The position numbers and the translations under genes were made by a program. 64,000 bases of DNA. Origin: Neonectria sp. B-13. Its lineage: Eukaryota > Ascomycota > Sordariomycetes > Hypocreales > Nectriaceae. A model generated the notes under the pieces. It was given only the letters and a program-made list of their open reading frames with translations, ran no database searches and was not told the origin of the DNA. Shown here one piece after another: positions 46,977 through 58,900 of the stretch. Position 1 is the stretch's first letter; every line of letters starts with the position of its first letter. Location: positions 3,351,296 through 3,415,295 of the forward strand of contig NOKP01000001.1 in NCBI GenBank assembly GCA_002682825.1. Reading direction: 5' to 3'.

Positions 46977-49367
46977 TCATGTCGCGATAGCTGGTGCCGC
47001 AGCCGGGTTTGGGTTGTCACCGTTGGCATTGCGGGCTGCCTCGAGAAAGCCTGGGCGGTACTTTGAAAGGTACTTTCCAGCCATTGGTCTCGCGTCCTCG
47101 TCTGTATTCCGGATTAGCAGTGCTTCGGTCAGGATTGGGAGGCTGCACTTACAATCGGTCCATATATCTTGCACTGTATCCAGCGCAATATCCTTGACGG
47201 GTGGCCGCATCATGACCTGGTACAGCAAGCTTGTCAGGGCCAGTTGGACAACGCTCGGGTCGCGGCACATATGCTTCACCCTCGACAAAATCGTCTTGTT
47301 GAGCTCGGGGATCTCGCTCAGAAATCGCGTCAGCACCTTATCTTGCGGGTGCAGGTACGGCAGGAATCCGTCGATGAGTCGCAGACAGCACTTTTCGTAA
47401 TGCAGCGGTCTGTCACTCTCAGACTTTTGTTGTAGCTTGTCATTGTACCACTCTTCGCAGAGCCACGACACGGCCACGTCAATATGTCTTCGGAAGTCTT
47501 CCATCACGTACTCGTAGAGTACGTCGCGAATGTTGTTGCTTAACGATTGAGTGGCCGACGGGTCATCCTCGTCCTTCACGGAAACATCCTCGAGAGCAAC
47601 CGACGAGCGTGTTGCTAGCCGGGCCAGAATGGTCATCCACGAGTCCCGTGTACCAGAGCTAGCAGCTAACCTGCTGAAGCCAGCCTTGTACTTCTTCGTT
47701 GCTGGGTCCTCGAGCGATTTCATCATCTCAACCACTCGCGTCACTGTTCCGTTGCCTGCAATAAGCGCCGTCTCTGGTGTAAGGGTCTGCGGCTGAGCAA
47801 GATGGAACGATTTCATGGCTAGACCCTCCTCCAATCCCGAAGGCTCTTCGACCATCGCAGAGCTGTCTAGTTTGTTGAGGATTTGCTCTGTGTCCTCGGC
47901 CTGATAGAAATCAGGCTCGTAGTCGTCATCGTCCTCGTCTACACCAAGAGGGGCGGTATTGGGGTTCAACTCGGGAGCTGGAGCACTTGAAAGGGTATCT
48001 AAGCGGCCACGGATGCCATCAACAGCCTTGATCAACACCTGTGGGTCTAGCCTGGAGAGAGTCGTAACAGCAATCTTGGCCACCAGAGGCGCGGGGACTT
48101 GTGAAATATCGAAGGTTCTTAGTGCGTCGTTACCAATCAAGGTGAAGACATCCGCAAGAGTGTGTGTGCCAGGTCCTAACGGCGGGACCTGGATTTGGGT
48201 TGGAGTAAGCCTTTGTCGCTTGGGATCATATCCGTCGTGATTTCGCGTCTCCATCGGGCGTTTCCTCGAACCATCGAAGATTTCAGCCATGGTGCGCATC
48301 ATACGCTCCACGTGTTGCTGGATTCTTGGGGCCATCGGGTTGTGAGGGTCTCTCTTGGTGAGGTGGATCAGCAACAGCCGGCTCGTCTTCTCCATTGATT
48401 TGATCATCACTCGGGACTTGGGGGTCAGGGGAGAGTTGGCGAGCTTGAGGGGGTTAAAGTTAAGGAGGGCATTCAGAATCCGGTTGGAAGTGGTAGGGCG
48501 AGTTCGAATGAGGATTGAGAGACAATTCAGGGTCGCGTCAACAAGCAAGGCGTCGCTATACAGTCAAGATGATCAGCGATACAAGGCCATCATATAGCTT
48601 TGCCAGGTTCATCTTCTTACCTGCTCTCTTGCAGCACATTTAGCATGCGGTCTAAGAGGCCGGTTGCTTCGGCCTCCAGGGTCCTGGGATCCAAAGACTG
48701 GTGGTTCGGGGGAACCTTGTCCAAAGACACATCGAGAGTGCCGCCGTACTAATATCTTCAGGTTAGTTGTATCCCCTTTTACCCGGATAGATAACCTCGT
48801 ACCCTCAGCTCCGCACCAGTAGCGACGCTCTGGGCCAAAACTATGCGCTGCGCAAACTTGATGCAGCATATTCGCACAGAAGGAACCGCGTTGTCCCATA
48901 TTCTCAAAATCTTTTGCTTGATTTCCACCATTCGCTCCCAGGTAATTGTATCGTAACCGTTGTTGATGCTGCAAGACAGACGCCAGTTAACAAACACGCC
49001 CTGCCTTTAGATAGGAGGGAGCGACTTACATCCACCTCATCGCGAGCGGGTAAATGCTGGCAGCAGTCTGAATCACACTGCGCAGCACCTGGGGATCCTC
49101 CCGATCATTCGCAATCATGGACTCCAGCGTCGTCAGCACGTAGGGCTGCATCGTCTCCTTCTCCCCGTTTGGCAAGGCAGGCGTCGCAAAGGCTTCCGCC
49201 AGGAATTCGGCCCCCCATCGTCGCAGCTCCAGTGGCGCGCTCGGCCCAATGATGGGGAGTATGCCTTTGACTACGCTGGGGTAGTACTTGACGTCCCCCA
49301 GAACGAGTTTTCGGGCGTCGTCCAGCTGGCGGATCTGCTCCGACACGGAGAGCGTGGGTGCCGCCAT
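46977..49367 (-). CDS. PTA1: Symplekin/PTA1, mRNA cleavage and polyadenylation scaffold
   Basis: Exons 49367-49030, 48968-48803, 48748-48621, 48555-47153 and 47101-46977 give 719 residues. The N-terminal 400 residues are HEAT-like helical repeats (ADVFTLIGNDALRTF and neighbours), as in symplekin/Pta1. That protein holds together the cleavage and polyadenylation factor and couples it to Ssu72 and the polymerase. The C-terminal region includes LCEEWYNDK and PYLHPQDKVLTRFLSEIPEL. The final 51-base intron (47152-47102) has a perfect GTAAGT donor but also stays open in frame, so an unspliced reading would add 17 residues; the spliced form reads WTD-YEDARPMAGKYL, which agrees with relatives as I remember them. 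Nuclear. Divergent from COA3. Confidence 0.88.
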
Positions 49368-49993
49368 GTTTTATTCACTTGCAGGTGGATGGCGGCCAGC
49401 AAGAGCAGCCAGGCAAAGACGGCGGGACACGAGTTTTGGTAGTCGTGAGATGGAAGACGAGGGTCATAGGCTGCACAGGAGGGGGCGGTGGTGGTTGATG
49501 ATGTTGGCGATGCGGCGTTGATGTCGCGCGACTAGGCTGAGCTTGCCAGATGGACTTTTCCACTACGTCCTCATACTCTGCATCAGAGCCCCTCCGATCC
49601 AGCTCGAATAGAATTTGTCGTCGTTTTAGTTCGCGGTCGTGGTCGTCTTGTAAGATGCCCAGAATGTCTCGTACGTTGCGCGTTCGTCGTTGGCGTGGTG
49701 AAGTCTCGTTTCTTTATCTCGAAGTTGGCGTTTGGTTTTGGCGACGGGCTTGACGCGGGAGCAAAGAGACGTGAAAGCACCCTTGCAACTTGTTCCAAGC
49801 TCCAGTGCCTAGTGCTGTACGTCACGCCGTTGATGCATTTAGCCGGCGTTAAGCCGCCCGCCGAGATCTTCGAAAGTCGCAACATCCGAGATGGAACCAT
49901 GATTCTTACAAGGCAACGACTCCCGTTCAATTCGACTTGCGCTTCCTTCAACTAGTATCGAAATTTCTTGCTGAGGCGTTTAAAGCACCCGCA
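49368..49993. promoter_or_regulatory. Divergent promoter region, PTA1 and COA3
   Basis: These 626 bases lie between two start codons facing away from each other. Both promoters must be here. Frames inside are short and antisense to each other. No motif is claimed. Confidence 0.6.
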
Positions 49994-50320
49994 ATGGCCA
50001 GGTTCGTCCATCCCCACCCCATTGCGATCCCAGTTGACTGACCTCACGCCCCGGCAGCCCGCACTCTACTTACTACGACCGCCGCCTGCGTCAAGGCCCC
50101 GCGCTCATCCGAGCCCGACGACCCTACCTGTTCAAGAATGCCGTCACTGGCCTCGGGTTGTTGGCCGTTGTGGGAAGCATCTGTACGTGCGACATATCCC
50201 TCAATGGCGAACCTTTGCTTACCGCCGCCAGACTACTATACCCTCAACGCCGTTGGCCAGGACAACTTCGAGGACGTCAAAGTGCCCGACCAACCCCGAA
50301 AATCCACAGCTTCCAAATAA
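49994..50320 (+). CDS. COA3: Cytochrome c oxidase assembly factor 3
   Basis: Exons 49994-50001, 50058-50182 and 50232-50320 give 73 residues, the usual size for the small fungal Coa3/Cox25 family. The first coding exon is just 8 bases (MA plus two bases). Seen: a basic N-terminal matrix segment (YYDRRLRQGPALIRARRPY), one membrane span (NAVTGLGLLAVVGSIYYY, about residues 29-46) and a short acidic intermembrane-space tail with DNFEDVKVP. Coa3 works with Cox14 at the inner mitochondrial membrane to hold newly made Cox1 and to feed back on COX1 translation. The gene is too broken by introns to appear as a long frame. Both acceptors are CAG. Confidence 0.9.
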
Positions 50321-50810
50321 ATCACCTTCGGGCACTCAGCTGTCAGACTTGATCGAGCTCGACGAGATGGGGTGGAATGTGAATATTGATTACGGATGTA
50401 AAGGACAGTAGCCGACGGTCCCATTCATACTACCTGCTGGTCATAACGCCTGATAATCCCCGAGAACCCCCTGTATAACATGTAGTTACAGCGTCTTTCC
50501 GAAAATATGTATGGGTACATAGGGTCCTTGTACACTAGTCCCTGGGGCATGCGGAATCTTGTCCGCTGCCACAGTATGATGCCATCCTTCTCCAACCTTC
50601 AATAAAAGAACTACGCCTTCATAGACGCGCCCTATGCTCCCAGCCCTGCCCAGCATTCAAGATGAAGGAAAAACGAATTTGTCAAAAGCGTAGCTGACTG
50701 TTCCCCTTGGGTATCACAAAATCCGATTGCAAACGAAACGATCCTCCTCATTCCCAAGCCAAGTTGACAACGGGACAAAACTTAATGGCCATGATCTAGA
50801 ACTCCGTCGT
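50321..50810. other. Convergent intergenic region
   Basis: 3' flanks of COA3 and DEP1. No gene or repeat is seen. Confidence 0.5.
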
Positions 50811-52931
50811 TCAAGCCGCCGCCGTTTTCGATCCGCGGTTGATAGTTGATATGCCGCCAACGCGCTTCATCTGGTGGTGGGACGGGTTGGGCACGGATCT
50901 TGTTAGTTCTGGAGACTCTGATAGTCGGTTCGAGAGCGCAGGAGATGCTTGTTGTTTGGGATTCGATCCGGTAAACGTCGACTTTGAATCTGCGGCAAGG
51001 ACTGGTCCCTGCTGCGTCCCTCGACCACTAGCACCTTCGGCTCGTCCCTCACCTGTGGTGTTCAGGTTGGGGTACATCTTATGCGCCAGGTGATTTGGGT
51101 TTGCCCATGGTGTCTCCCGGAGGAACTGCTCACCCGCAGGGCCGATTCGGTCGAAGGAAGATGGGTGGTACTCTTCGCGAGGTTGTGACAGGGGCTTATG
51201 CCGCTCATGTCTGGCTCGCTACGGCAGAGTCAGCCAAGTGTCGCAGAGGCTAGCATGAGATGATCAAACGTACCTCAATCGCAGCCAAATCATCCTCAAG
51301 CTCCAATGCAGAGGCGCCCTTCATCTCGGGGCCGGCCGGGAACCCTTCGTACTTGGCAATGCCAGCCAATGTCGATACTTCGGTGTTGTAAGCAACGGCG
51401 TTCCTGATCCGCTGTGCTGGGTCCTTGGGGAACAAGAGTCCGCAATCCTGCAAACTGTGTGCGCTTCGTCTCGCAGTCTGGACATCATACCACTCTTGGT
51501 TGAGGGCCTCCATGGTCTTCTCTCGTTTTTCGCGGACAGCCTGGAAATATTGGCCCCAAATCTGGGCTCGCAGTGCTACGGACCGTTTCTCGTGGGCTTT
51601 GGTTCGATACTCGAGCTCTTTATTGATCGACAGGAGCTTACGTTCCAGTCGGTCATCGAGGCACTGCTTCATGTTTAGGTATTCGGGGTGAGAGGGCACG
51701 GCTGCCAGGAGCGATTGCTCCTCCTCTTCTAACCGTTGTAACCTGTCCTTGTAAAGTCTAGGGGATGGGGGTCAGCTCAGCAGATACGATATCGATAATG
51801 ACTGCCATACCTGTCCCTGAACACTCCAAACATATCCTCGATGTGCGTCCAATCTCTATATGCGGCATGTTTTCGCTCCACTGCACATGGTAAGCATGAG
51901 GTGAGGCCTGAAGGACTCAGCAAAGATTTCTTACTCTCTTCGTCGTGCGCAGTGGCTGGATCCACCTCCTCATCAACATCTGCACCCACCTCCTCGCCGT
52001 GGTGTTCTGCATCTGTGCCACCATCGTGGGCGCTATCATGGCTTCCCGCGTCGGTCTCATGGCCAATGTCAGCTGCTAGAGCAGCTTTCCGTTTCGATCC
52101 ACTGCGTGTGCTTTTCTTAGTCGCTCGAGTTGTACGCTCTGTCACGTCATCCCCATGCGCCGTGGTCTTCTTGCGGGGTGAGCTCTCGACGTCTTCGGCA
52201 GGTGTATGGGTCCCGCTGCTTTCGTTGACCGGCGTCGGCTCATCTTCCTGCATTACAACATCCTCGGCTTGTTTTGGTTCGTTCGAATCGTGTTCAGGCC
52301 CCGAGCTAGTTCGTTTTCTAAGCGGCTCTTCGGGTTCTGAATGATCGGCGGACGGTGAGCGTTTTCGCTTGCGCTCTTGTGAATCGTGTTTGTGCTCATC
52401 GTCGACGCTCGTGTTTTTGGTCGTCGCAAGTTTCGTTGGGGAATCGTCAGCGGCCCTAGGGGAACCAATCGATGCGTCGTCGCCCGAGAGGGATTCTTCG
52501 TCGTCGTGTTCGACATCCTGATCTGGGTTCGCGGCCCTTCGAAGCTTGCTAGGGGAGTGCTCGAACACCTGGCCCTCATTGAACTGGTCGACCACGACGT
52601 CCCGTTGTCGCTGGTGCTTTGGGGTGTCGAAGAGCCTCTCGGTTTCAGCTTCTGTGTCGTTGGCGTCCGAGTTCATGTCGGAATGGGCGTCGGAGAGGAC
52701 GCTGTCCGAGTCGGAAGCCTCCTTCTTTGACCCGATGCTTGGTTTGGAGATCTCGTCATCGTCGATGTCAAGGTGCATGTGTTCGATGTCCTCGTCGTTG
52801 TCGTCCTTGTCGTCGACCTCGCTGAGCGGGCTAGAAATGTTGCTGTCCGCGTGGTCGACACCCCCAACTCCATGAGGGGAGAGGGGGGGGGCGGCAGAAG
52901 CAGTTGCGGCCATGGCTGTCGGAAGACTCAC
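50811..52931 (-). CDS. DEP1: Dep1/Sds3-like subunit of an Rpd3-type histone deacetylase complex
   Basis: Exons 52931-51935, 51880-51811, 51757-51274 and 51218-50811 give 652 residues. The first 330 residues are disordered, with alternating acidic runs (EVDDKDDNDEDIEHMHLD) and basic, nuclear-localisation-like runs (ERKRKRSPSADHSE, SGSKRKAALAAD). The Sds3-like domain follows (about 333-515): ERKHAAYRDWTHIEDMFGVF, LYKDRLQRLEEEEQSLL, and SVALRAQIWGQYFQAVREKR. The family is a core subunit of the large Rpd3/Sin3 deacetylase, which represses and activates transcription. A downstream start at 52913 (MAATASAAPP) is equally plausible and removes six residues. Divergent from NOP12. Confidence 0.88.
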
Positions 52932-53638
52932 AGCGAGTGTGCAGTCGTGCTCAATGGGGGGTCGCGAGCTGGTGAGGTGTTGGGGCGAAGCAGGGCGCTG
53001 GTCGGTGGGCCGGTCGGAGCGGACCGCGCTCAGGAAGCGAGAGACGAGGGACGGTCGCTAGGGCGGCTGTTGAAGCAAGAGGGTCTTGGATCTGGCGTCC
53101 GGGCGATGCTGAGGCCCAGTTGGAGGCCCAAGAGGCAGTCACAGTGTCTCGTGGAGGCGCGGGCCAGGCGGGAGGTTGCTGAGGGCGTGGCGGTTGAGAG
53201 GGGGAAAGCGGACGGAGGATGGTAGAATCCAAGGTAGAATGGTGGATGGTGGATGGTGTGGAGGGCGGACAGTGGGCAGTGGGCAGTGGGCAGTGGGCGG
53301 TACCGATTTGCGCTGGGGGCCAGAGCGCCGCCAGCCCAGTGCCAGTCGCCAGAGGAAAACCCGAGAGCGGGCTGAATGACGGGGGCGCGGGCGGTGAGCC
53401 GCGGCAGAAGGATGACACGCCGGTCGCTCATGGACAAGCCGCACGCCCCAAGCCAATGACGACGCATGGTTCCGGCGCAAGGCTTCGCCGGCCAAAAATT
53501 CAAGTGGGCCTCTGCTGCTGCACTTTTTCTTTGCCGTGCCTTTTTTTACTGCAGCATTCGTACCTGAAGCTGCCCGGCTGCGTTTTCTCGAATCGACCAG
53601 GACACTTACCGGACGCCTCTCCCTGACAATCTTGCACA
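52932..53638. promoter_or_regulatory. Divergent promoter region, DEP1 and NOP12
   Basis: These 707 bases hold both promoters. A GTGGGCA tandem run lies at 53274-53300. Long frames on the minus strand here have no domains and overlap plus-strand frames. Confidence 0.6.
53274..53300. repeat. GTGGGCA tandem repeat
   Basis: About four 7-bp units in the DEP1-NOP12 promoter region. Noncoding. Confidence 0.7.
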
Positions 53639-55491
53639 ATGGCCAAACGGTGAGTCCCCTATCACTCATCATTCAGCGCACACAAGCATTGGACACTAAC
53701 TGTGAAGCAGCGCAAAGGGCTTGTCCGCCTCTTCCAAGGCTGTGGACCCCACCCTCGACGCTCTCTTCTCCGCCAGTGTAAGTCCAGCAACCGCTTCTTC
53801 CGCTTCTGCCCATTCTCAGCTCACCCATTTCAGGCTGGCCCAGTCAAGGTTCCTCCCAAGTCAAGATACGGCACTCTCCTCGAGAAGAAAGCCCAAGATG
53901 CGCCCCCGGCCAAGGTAGCCTTGAAGGACGACGATGAGGAGGAGGGCGACGACGAAGTGCTTTCTGAAATAAGCGAAGAACTGGATTACGAGGACGACGA
54001 GGACGAGGATGACGATGGCGAAGAGGAGGACGGTAGCGACGACGACGCAGAAGAGGCCTCTGACGTCGAAGAGGAGGCCTCGGAAGCGGAGGGCGCAGAC
54101 GCCTCAATGGCGGATGCCCCTGTCGAGCTCGACGATGTCATCAAGGCCACGGAAGGAGAACGATCCAAGCGGGAACGAAAGCGCAAGAGGAAAGACGAAC
54201 ACGATGACCTCGAGGGCAAGTACCTAAGCAAGCTTGCGGAAGACGACGAGCCGGTTGGCAAACGCCCGAAGAGCGATGCCCCCGAGGCTGGCGCTGAGGA
54301 TGACGAGGACAGCAACGACAACGAGGACAGCAATATCCCCGTTCACGAGTCTCTTGCCAAGGACGCAGATACCTTAGATCTGGAGAAGGCGGCTCGGACA
54401 GTTTTCCTCGCCAACGTCTCCACGGAGGCCATATCATCCAAGGCGGACAAGAAGACACTGCTGACCCACCTAGCATCAGTCCTCGACAAGGACGCCTCAC
54501 CGCCCCAGTCCATTGAGTCCATTCGATTCCGCTCAGTTGCTTTCGGAGGCGGCTCTCTGCCCAAGCGAGCCGCTTTCATTACCAAGACATTGATGGAGGC
54601 GACCACCAAGTCGGCGAATGCGTACGTCGTGTACTCCACCACCGTCGCAGCCCGAACAGCGGCCACCAAGCTCAACGGCACCGAGGTTCTCGGTCGACAC
54701 ATCCGAGTCGACAGCGTTGCTCACCCCAGCCCCACGGACCACCGGCGCTGCGTGTTTGTGGGCAACCTAGGCTTCGTCGACGACGAGACAGTCATCAACA
54801 GAAACGCGGAAGGGGAGACTACGGAGAGGAAGCGCAACAAGATCCCCTCTGACATCGAGGAGGGCCTGTGGCGCACCTTTGGCAAGGTGGGCAAGGTTGA
54901 GAACGTCCGCGTGGTCCGGGACCCCAAGACCCGCGTGGGCAAGGGCTTTGCCTACGTGCAGTTTTATGTGAGTCCAACAGAGCGGAGGATGTCAAAATCT
55001 GCTTACAAGGCTAACCCGAACCGCAGGATGGCAACGATGTCGAGGCCGCTCTCCACCTCAACGAGAAGAAGTTTCCCCCCATGCTCCCCCGCGTGCTGCG
55101 CGTCACCAGAGCCAAGGACCCTCGCAAAACCCTCCTAGCTCAAGAGCGCTCCAAGTCCAAGAACTCACCCGCCAACGGGCCCGTAAAGAGCACGAAGCAC
55201 AGGCCCAAGGCCACACCGGAGCAGCAGTCCATGGCCGGTCGAACTGGAAAGCTGCTCGGCCGCTCTGCGGCTGCTCAGCAGCGTCATGGCAAGCGGCCCA
55301 TCAAGGCCGACGCCCCCGACGCCCACGCCACGATTAAGACCCCCGAGCAGGTCGTCTTTGAGGGCCGCCGAGCCTCCTCCAAGGACGGCACCCCCAGGGA
55401 CCTCAAGTTCAACAAGAAGTCCAAGGGCAAGTCCGGCAGACCTCAGAACAGAGGTGCCAAAAGAGCTGCTGACTGGAAGAAGAAGAGCTGA
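53639..55491 (+). CDS. NOP12: Nucleolar protein Nop12, 25S rRNA maturation
   Basis: Exons 53639-53649, 53711-53777, 53834-54967 and 55027-55491 give 558 residues. A short basic start is followed by a long acidic tract (about 55-100, runs of D and E), a basic KRERKRKRK stretch, then RNA-recognition motif 1 (about 213-325, RTVFLANVS to LGRHIRVD) and RRM2 (about 330-425, [14 protein letters not shown] and [16 protein letters not shown]), and a Lys/Arg-rich tail. This is the layout of Nop12, a nucleolar protein needed for pre-25S rRNA processing and proper 5.8S folding. The first coding exon has only 11 bases. The last intron falls exactly inside RRM2, so skipping it breaks the domain. Divergent from DEP1. 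Confidence 0.92.
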
Positions 55492-56073
55492 GGGGTGACA
55501 CATCGGGTTTGAAAAGGCTAGACCAGACATGAAGAGAGACGCCTTGTATTTGTTACCCGCACGGCGCCTGCGGGGTGGAGAAAAAGTTGTGCATTTTCCG
55601 CAGTGGCCTAGCCACTGGCCTACTTCGGCAGTCTCATATTAGGTGTAAATGCAAAGGATGCGCGCCGCCATCGTTCAATGCAGGTCTCTGGGTGGGTCGG
55701 TCGGAGTGGCCGATGGTGATGTTGGTGTCGGCTCTTCAGGCAGTAGACGGCTTCTCGAAGAGTTGAACAAGTTGTGGAATAGAGTTGACTCAAAGGCTTC
55801 ACGTCAATTGACACGCATTTCTGGTCTGAAATAACAGCGCTGATTATATTTATCGGAGTCTTGCTCGGAGCACGAACAGCTTTTACTATGGTATGAATAA
55901 AATACATAGGCCTAATGACTAAAATACACAGGCCTAAAGACTCAAATACATATGCCTAAGGACTCAAATACATAGGCCTAAGGACTGATGCATAAGGCAT
56001 GAGGTAGAATTACTAAAAGCTTTAGTTTTAGGTATGTATTTAGTTTAGGCATATATTTATTCATGACATATAT
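55492..56073. other. Convergent intergenic region with a 22-bp repeat
   Basis: Contains the 3' flank of NOP12 and the array at 55900-55986, followed by AT-rich degenerate copies up to the stop of the transcription-factor gene. No gene is seen. Confidence 0.5.
55900..55986. repeat. Tandem array of a 21-22-bp unit, four copies
   Basis: Four units of AAATACATAGGCCTAAGGACTC with one to four differences each. Beyond 55987, weaker matches (GATGCATAAGGCATGAGG, TAGGTATGTATTTAGTTTAGGC) suggest older copies. The core AGGCCT is self-complementary. It lies just past the stop of the Zn2Cys6 factor, so it is probably in or next to its 3'UTR. Confidence 0.9.
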
Positions 56074-58814
56074 TCATTCATCCAGTTGGTACACCGCCCG
56101 AATGACGGTCCAACACCAGTCCGCGGTGGAATCGATCTTTTTTATATCGCGTAACCAATCCAAGTATAAGCTGACCGTCTCCGTCGCGTCCACGTCGAAG
56201 CCTTGGCCGCACAGCGACGATCGAATGCGCTGTAGCATAGGGTGCTGTTGTGAAAGATGCAAGAGGATCAGGATCCCAAATAGGTTCTGGGACCAGAAGA
56301 AAGCGATGGGCACCAGTCGTTTGTTGGTGCACGGGGGTGAGAGTGCGATGGGCCACTTTAGCGAGGCCTTGAGGCATTCGGCCGCCCCATCGGCGTCTTC
56401 GCGTGTCAGGCTCTCGGGGTGGTGGAGGGCCTTGAAGACGCAAGGTCGATAGATGAGGTATTTGTTGTAGTAGTATCGGGTTCGGAGGAGGGCCACTTGG
56501 ATGTCGGCGGCGTAGGGGTAGTTGCCCTGCGGGGCATTGAGCTCCGAAGTGAACATGTTACTGTTCTGCAGGCTCTGACTAGGATACACGTCTCCGAACG
56601 CTTCGTGGGAGAAGTCCGGGAACGCCATCAACTGGTCGTCCTGCCACCGGAGGTGTCCTGGGAGCATGCCTCGCCACTGGTCCAGTTGCGCGGCGAGCTG
56701 CTTCACCGTGGCCAGGTTGTTGTCGCTGGAGGATCCGCCGTACGACCCAAACCCGGGGAACGGTAGGGATGAGTTCGCGCCGAATACTGAGCCTCAAAAG
56801 TTAGCATGTCATCGTAGACTGGAGAAATGCGTCCAGGTGATAACGCCATGTGGGCACTGACAGCTGTTGAGGGCTTGATGGAAGTTTGCAGAGAGCCGGC
56901 AAAGGACGATTTGACAGGCAAAGTGCTCCTGGAAGTGCGTGGTCTGGTTGCCGATATAGTCGTCGTTTGTCAAGGGTTCGCTAAAGTCAGGGAGGCCGAT
57001 GGCATCGTCTAGCTTCTCGAGTCCAGTCAAGGGAAGTCCGAATTCCATATGGAGGCATCTGGTTCCGGTCATTAGCGTATACGTGGCATTGCTGTGGGAA
57101 GCTCATACGTTTCCATCATCGAACAATGCCAGTACAATCGCCGAACCAAGTCAGCCCGGGCACCATGCAATTCATTGGATTTGCTGTATCGGTTAAGGAT
57201 TTGATAACAGCATGCAGGATTTGAATCAGGGGATTCGAACCTCGTTATCAATGCCTGGCAAGCCAAGGATGCCAGGACTGTCATCCGCCAGCAATCCTGT
57301 GACATAATTAGAAAGGGTGTCGTCAAGCAAGCGGGCCGAGAACACCTACGACCGCTTGTCCGCAGCTTCCGTAGTACAGAGAGGCCAGGGCAAACATCTG
57401 CACATTCTCCAGGCTGACCTCAGTCAAAACAAACCCCATGTTCTTACGTGCTTCGTTGAAATAGGTGATTCCCGGGGGGCGATCGACGGTGCCACCCTTG
57501 ATACCAGATGGCCGCCCCTCATAGGCAGTGGGTGGTTCCGAGGCCGTGAGGGCAACCTCGCCCAAGGCGAATACAAGCAAGGAAATGGTCGAAGTGGTTC
57601 CTTCATGGAAGCCGGTGTTGATGATTGAATTCAGAATGTTGGAGTTGAACCATTGCCGGTCCATGAGCGGGTAGAGAAAGTTAAAAAGGTCGAAGAATCC
57701 CTTGCTCAGCCGTTGCATGGTATCCCATTCTATACTTGGCGGGTTTATATTGAGGTTCGATGAGCAAGGGAATTGCAGGGGTACATGTACTGCATTATTG
57801 TTTGGTATATCCATTGGCTGGATGCCATCGGTTGGCAGGGATATTATCGAGTCGCGGATTCCCTCTGGCAAGGTGGACATGTCGAGTTCGCTCATGGGAG
57901 AATGAGACTTTTGTTCCAAGTTCTCGAACATCTGGCGAATGGCTGGCCATTTGAGCATCTTAGAAACTGAGGAGTCATAGTGATAGCCTCCGTGCGACGC
58001 GTCCGTTGGACTGGTGGGGGCGACAGAGGACGCCCGAAGACAGTCTTGACCGTCTGGCTCAGCCAGGAGCGGTGTGCTGGCGGGATAGACGCTGGACTGG
58101 GAGGTGTCAAACGCCGAAGAATTCGACGTGTTGCTCTTGTGGCTCAGATTGTCGATTTTACTCTCGACATTCTTGAGGCGGTCCAGAATCTCCACTAGCG
58201 TTCTGTCTTTCCTGCCGAGAGTTGAGCAAATGATGGTGAGTGCAAGCAGCACATGAGCCGTTTAGGGCGGAGCCAGCGCGTAACAAACGTAGTTACGCAG
58301 CGACGGTCTGACCACCAACTGATCCCATACTCGCTTGTTGAGGGGTATTTGTCAACATACTTTGTTGGTTGAGGCTCTCGGTACAGACAGTTGAGCTTGA
58401 ACTTTTGGCACGTCCCACACTTTGGCCGCTGTTCATCACACTTCTGTTTCCTGTTGCGACATGTCTCGCAAGCCTAGATTCTCGTCAGCCAACGCGCCAG
58501 GAAATGACAATGGGAGTTGTTTTCTGCAGGGGTAATCCAAAAGCGAAGCGTGCAGGTGTTCCAAGTAGTCCCGGGGGCGCGGAGAGGGGCAACCGGGGTG
58601 AAGCCGGCAGTGGCAATGGCGCAACGGAGTCGGTGAACGGAGACCGGAGGTCGGAGGTCGGAGGACGGGGGAAGCAAAACAAGGGACAAGTGATCGGACA
58701 CAACTGCGAACCGACTCGACTCACCTGGGCAGCAATGGCACCGCGTTCTTTCCGACCCGACTGCTGGCTAGGCCCAGGGGACAGTGTGCTAGATGAGTTT
58801 CGCCCTGCGTCCAT
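56074..58814 (-). CDS. Zn(II)2Cys6 fungal transcription factor
   Basis: Exons 58814-58725, 58473-58361, 58211-57350, 57296-57109, 57058-56862 and 56786-56074 give 720 residues. The zinc cluster is complete: Cys32-x2-Cys35-x6-Cys42-x6-Cys49-x2-Cys52-x6-Cys59, with the basic RNRKQK between. A linker and short coiled coil (LVEILDRLKNVESKIDNL) follow, then the fungal-specific regulatory domain (about 240-500, with LFNFLYPLMDRQWF and DCWRMTVLASLACQALI). Such Gal4-type proteins bind CGG-containing sites in the nucleus, usually as dimers. The target set is unknown. The frame through five introns is unbroken and the cluster is split by none of them, so the gene looks intact. The nearest possible partner is the MFS gene 3 kb away on the opposite strand. 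Confidence 0.88.
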
Positions 58815-58870
58815 AGTGGGGAGGGCAAAGCATCGAAGGGCGTTTCACATACGAGTGCAATGGAGGGAAA

Positions 58871-58900
58871 TGGAGGTGGAGGTGGAGGTGGAGGTGGAGA
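58871..58900. repeat. GGAGGT repeat
   Basis: About five units of GGAGGT about 60 bases upstream of the Zn2Cys6 factor start; on its coding strand the run reads CCACCTCC. It could be a promoter element or simple slippage. Confidence 0.75.
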
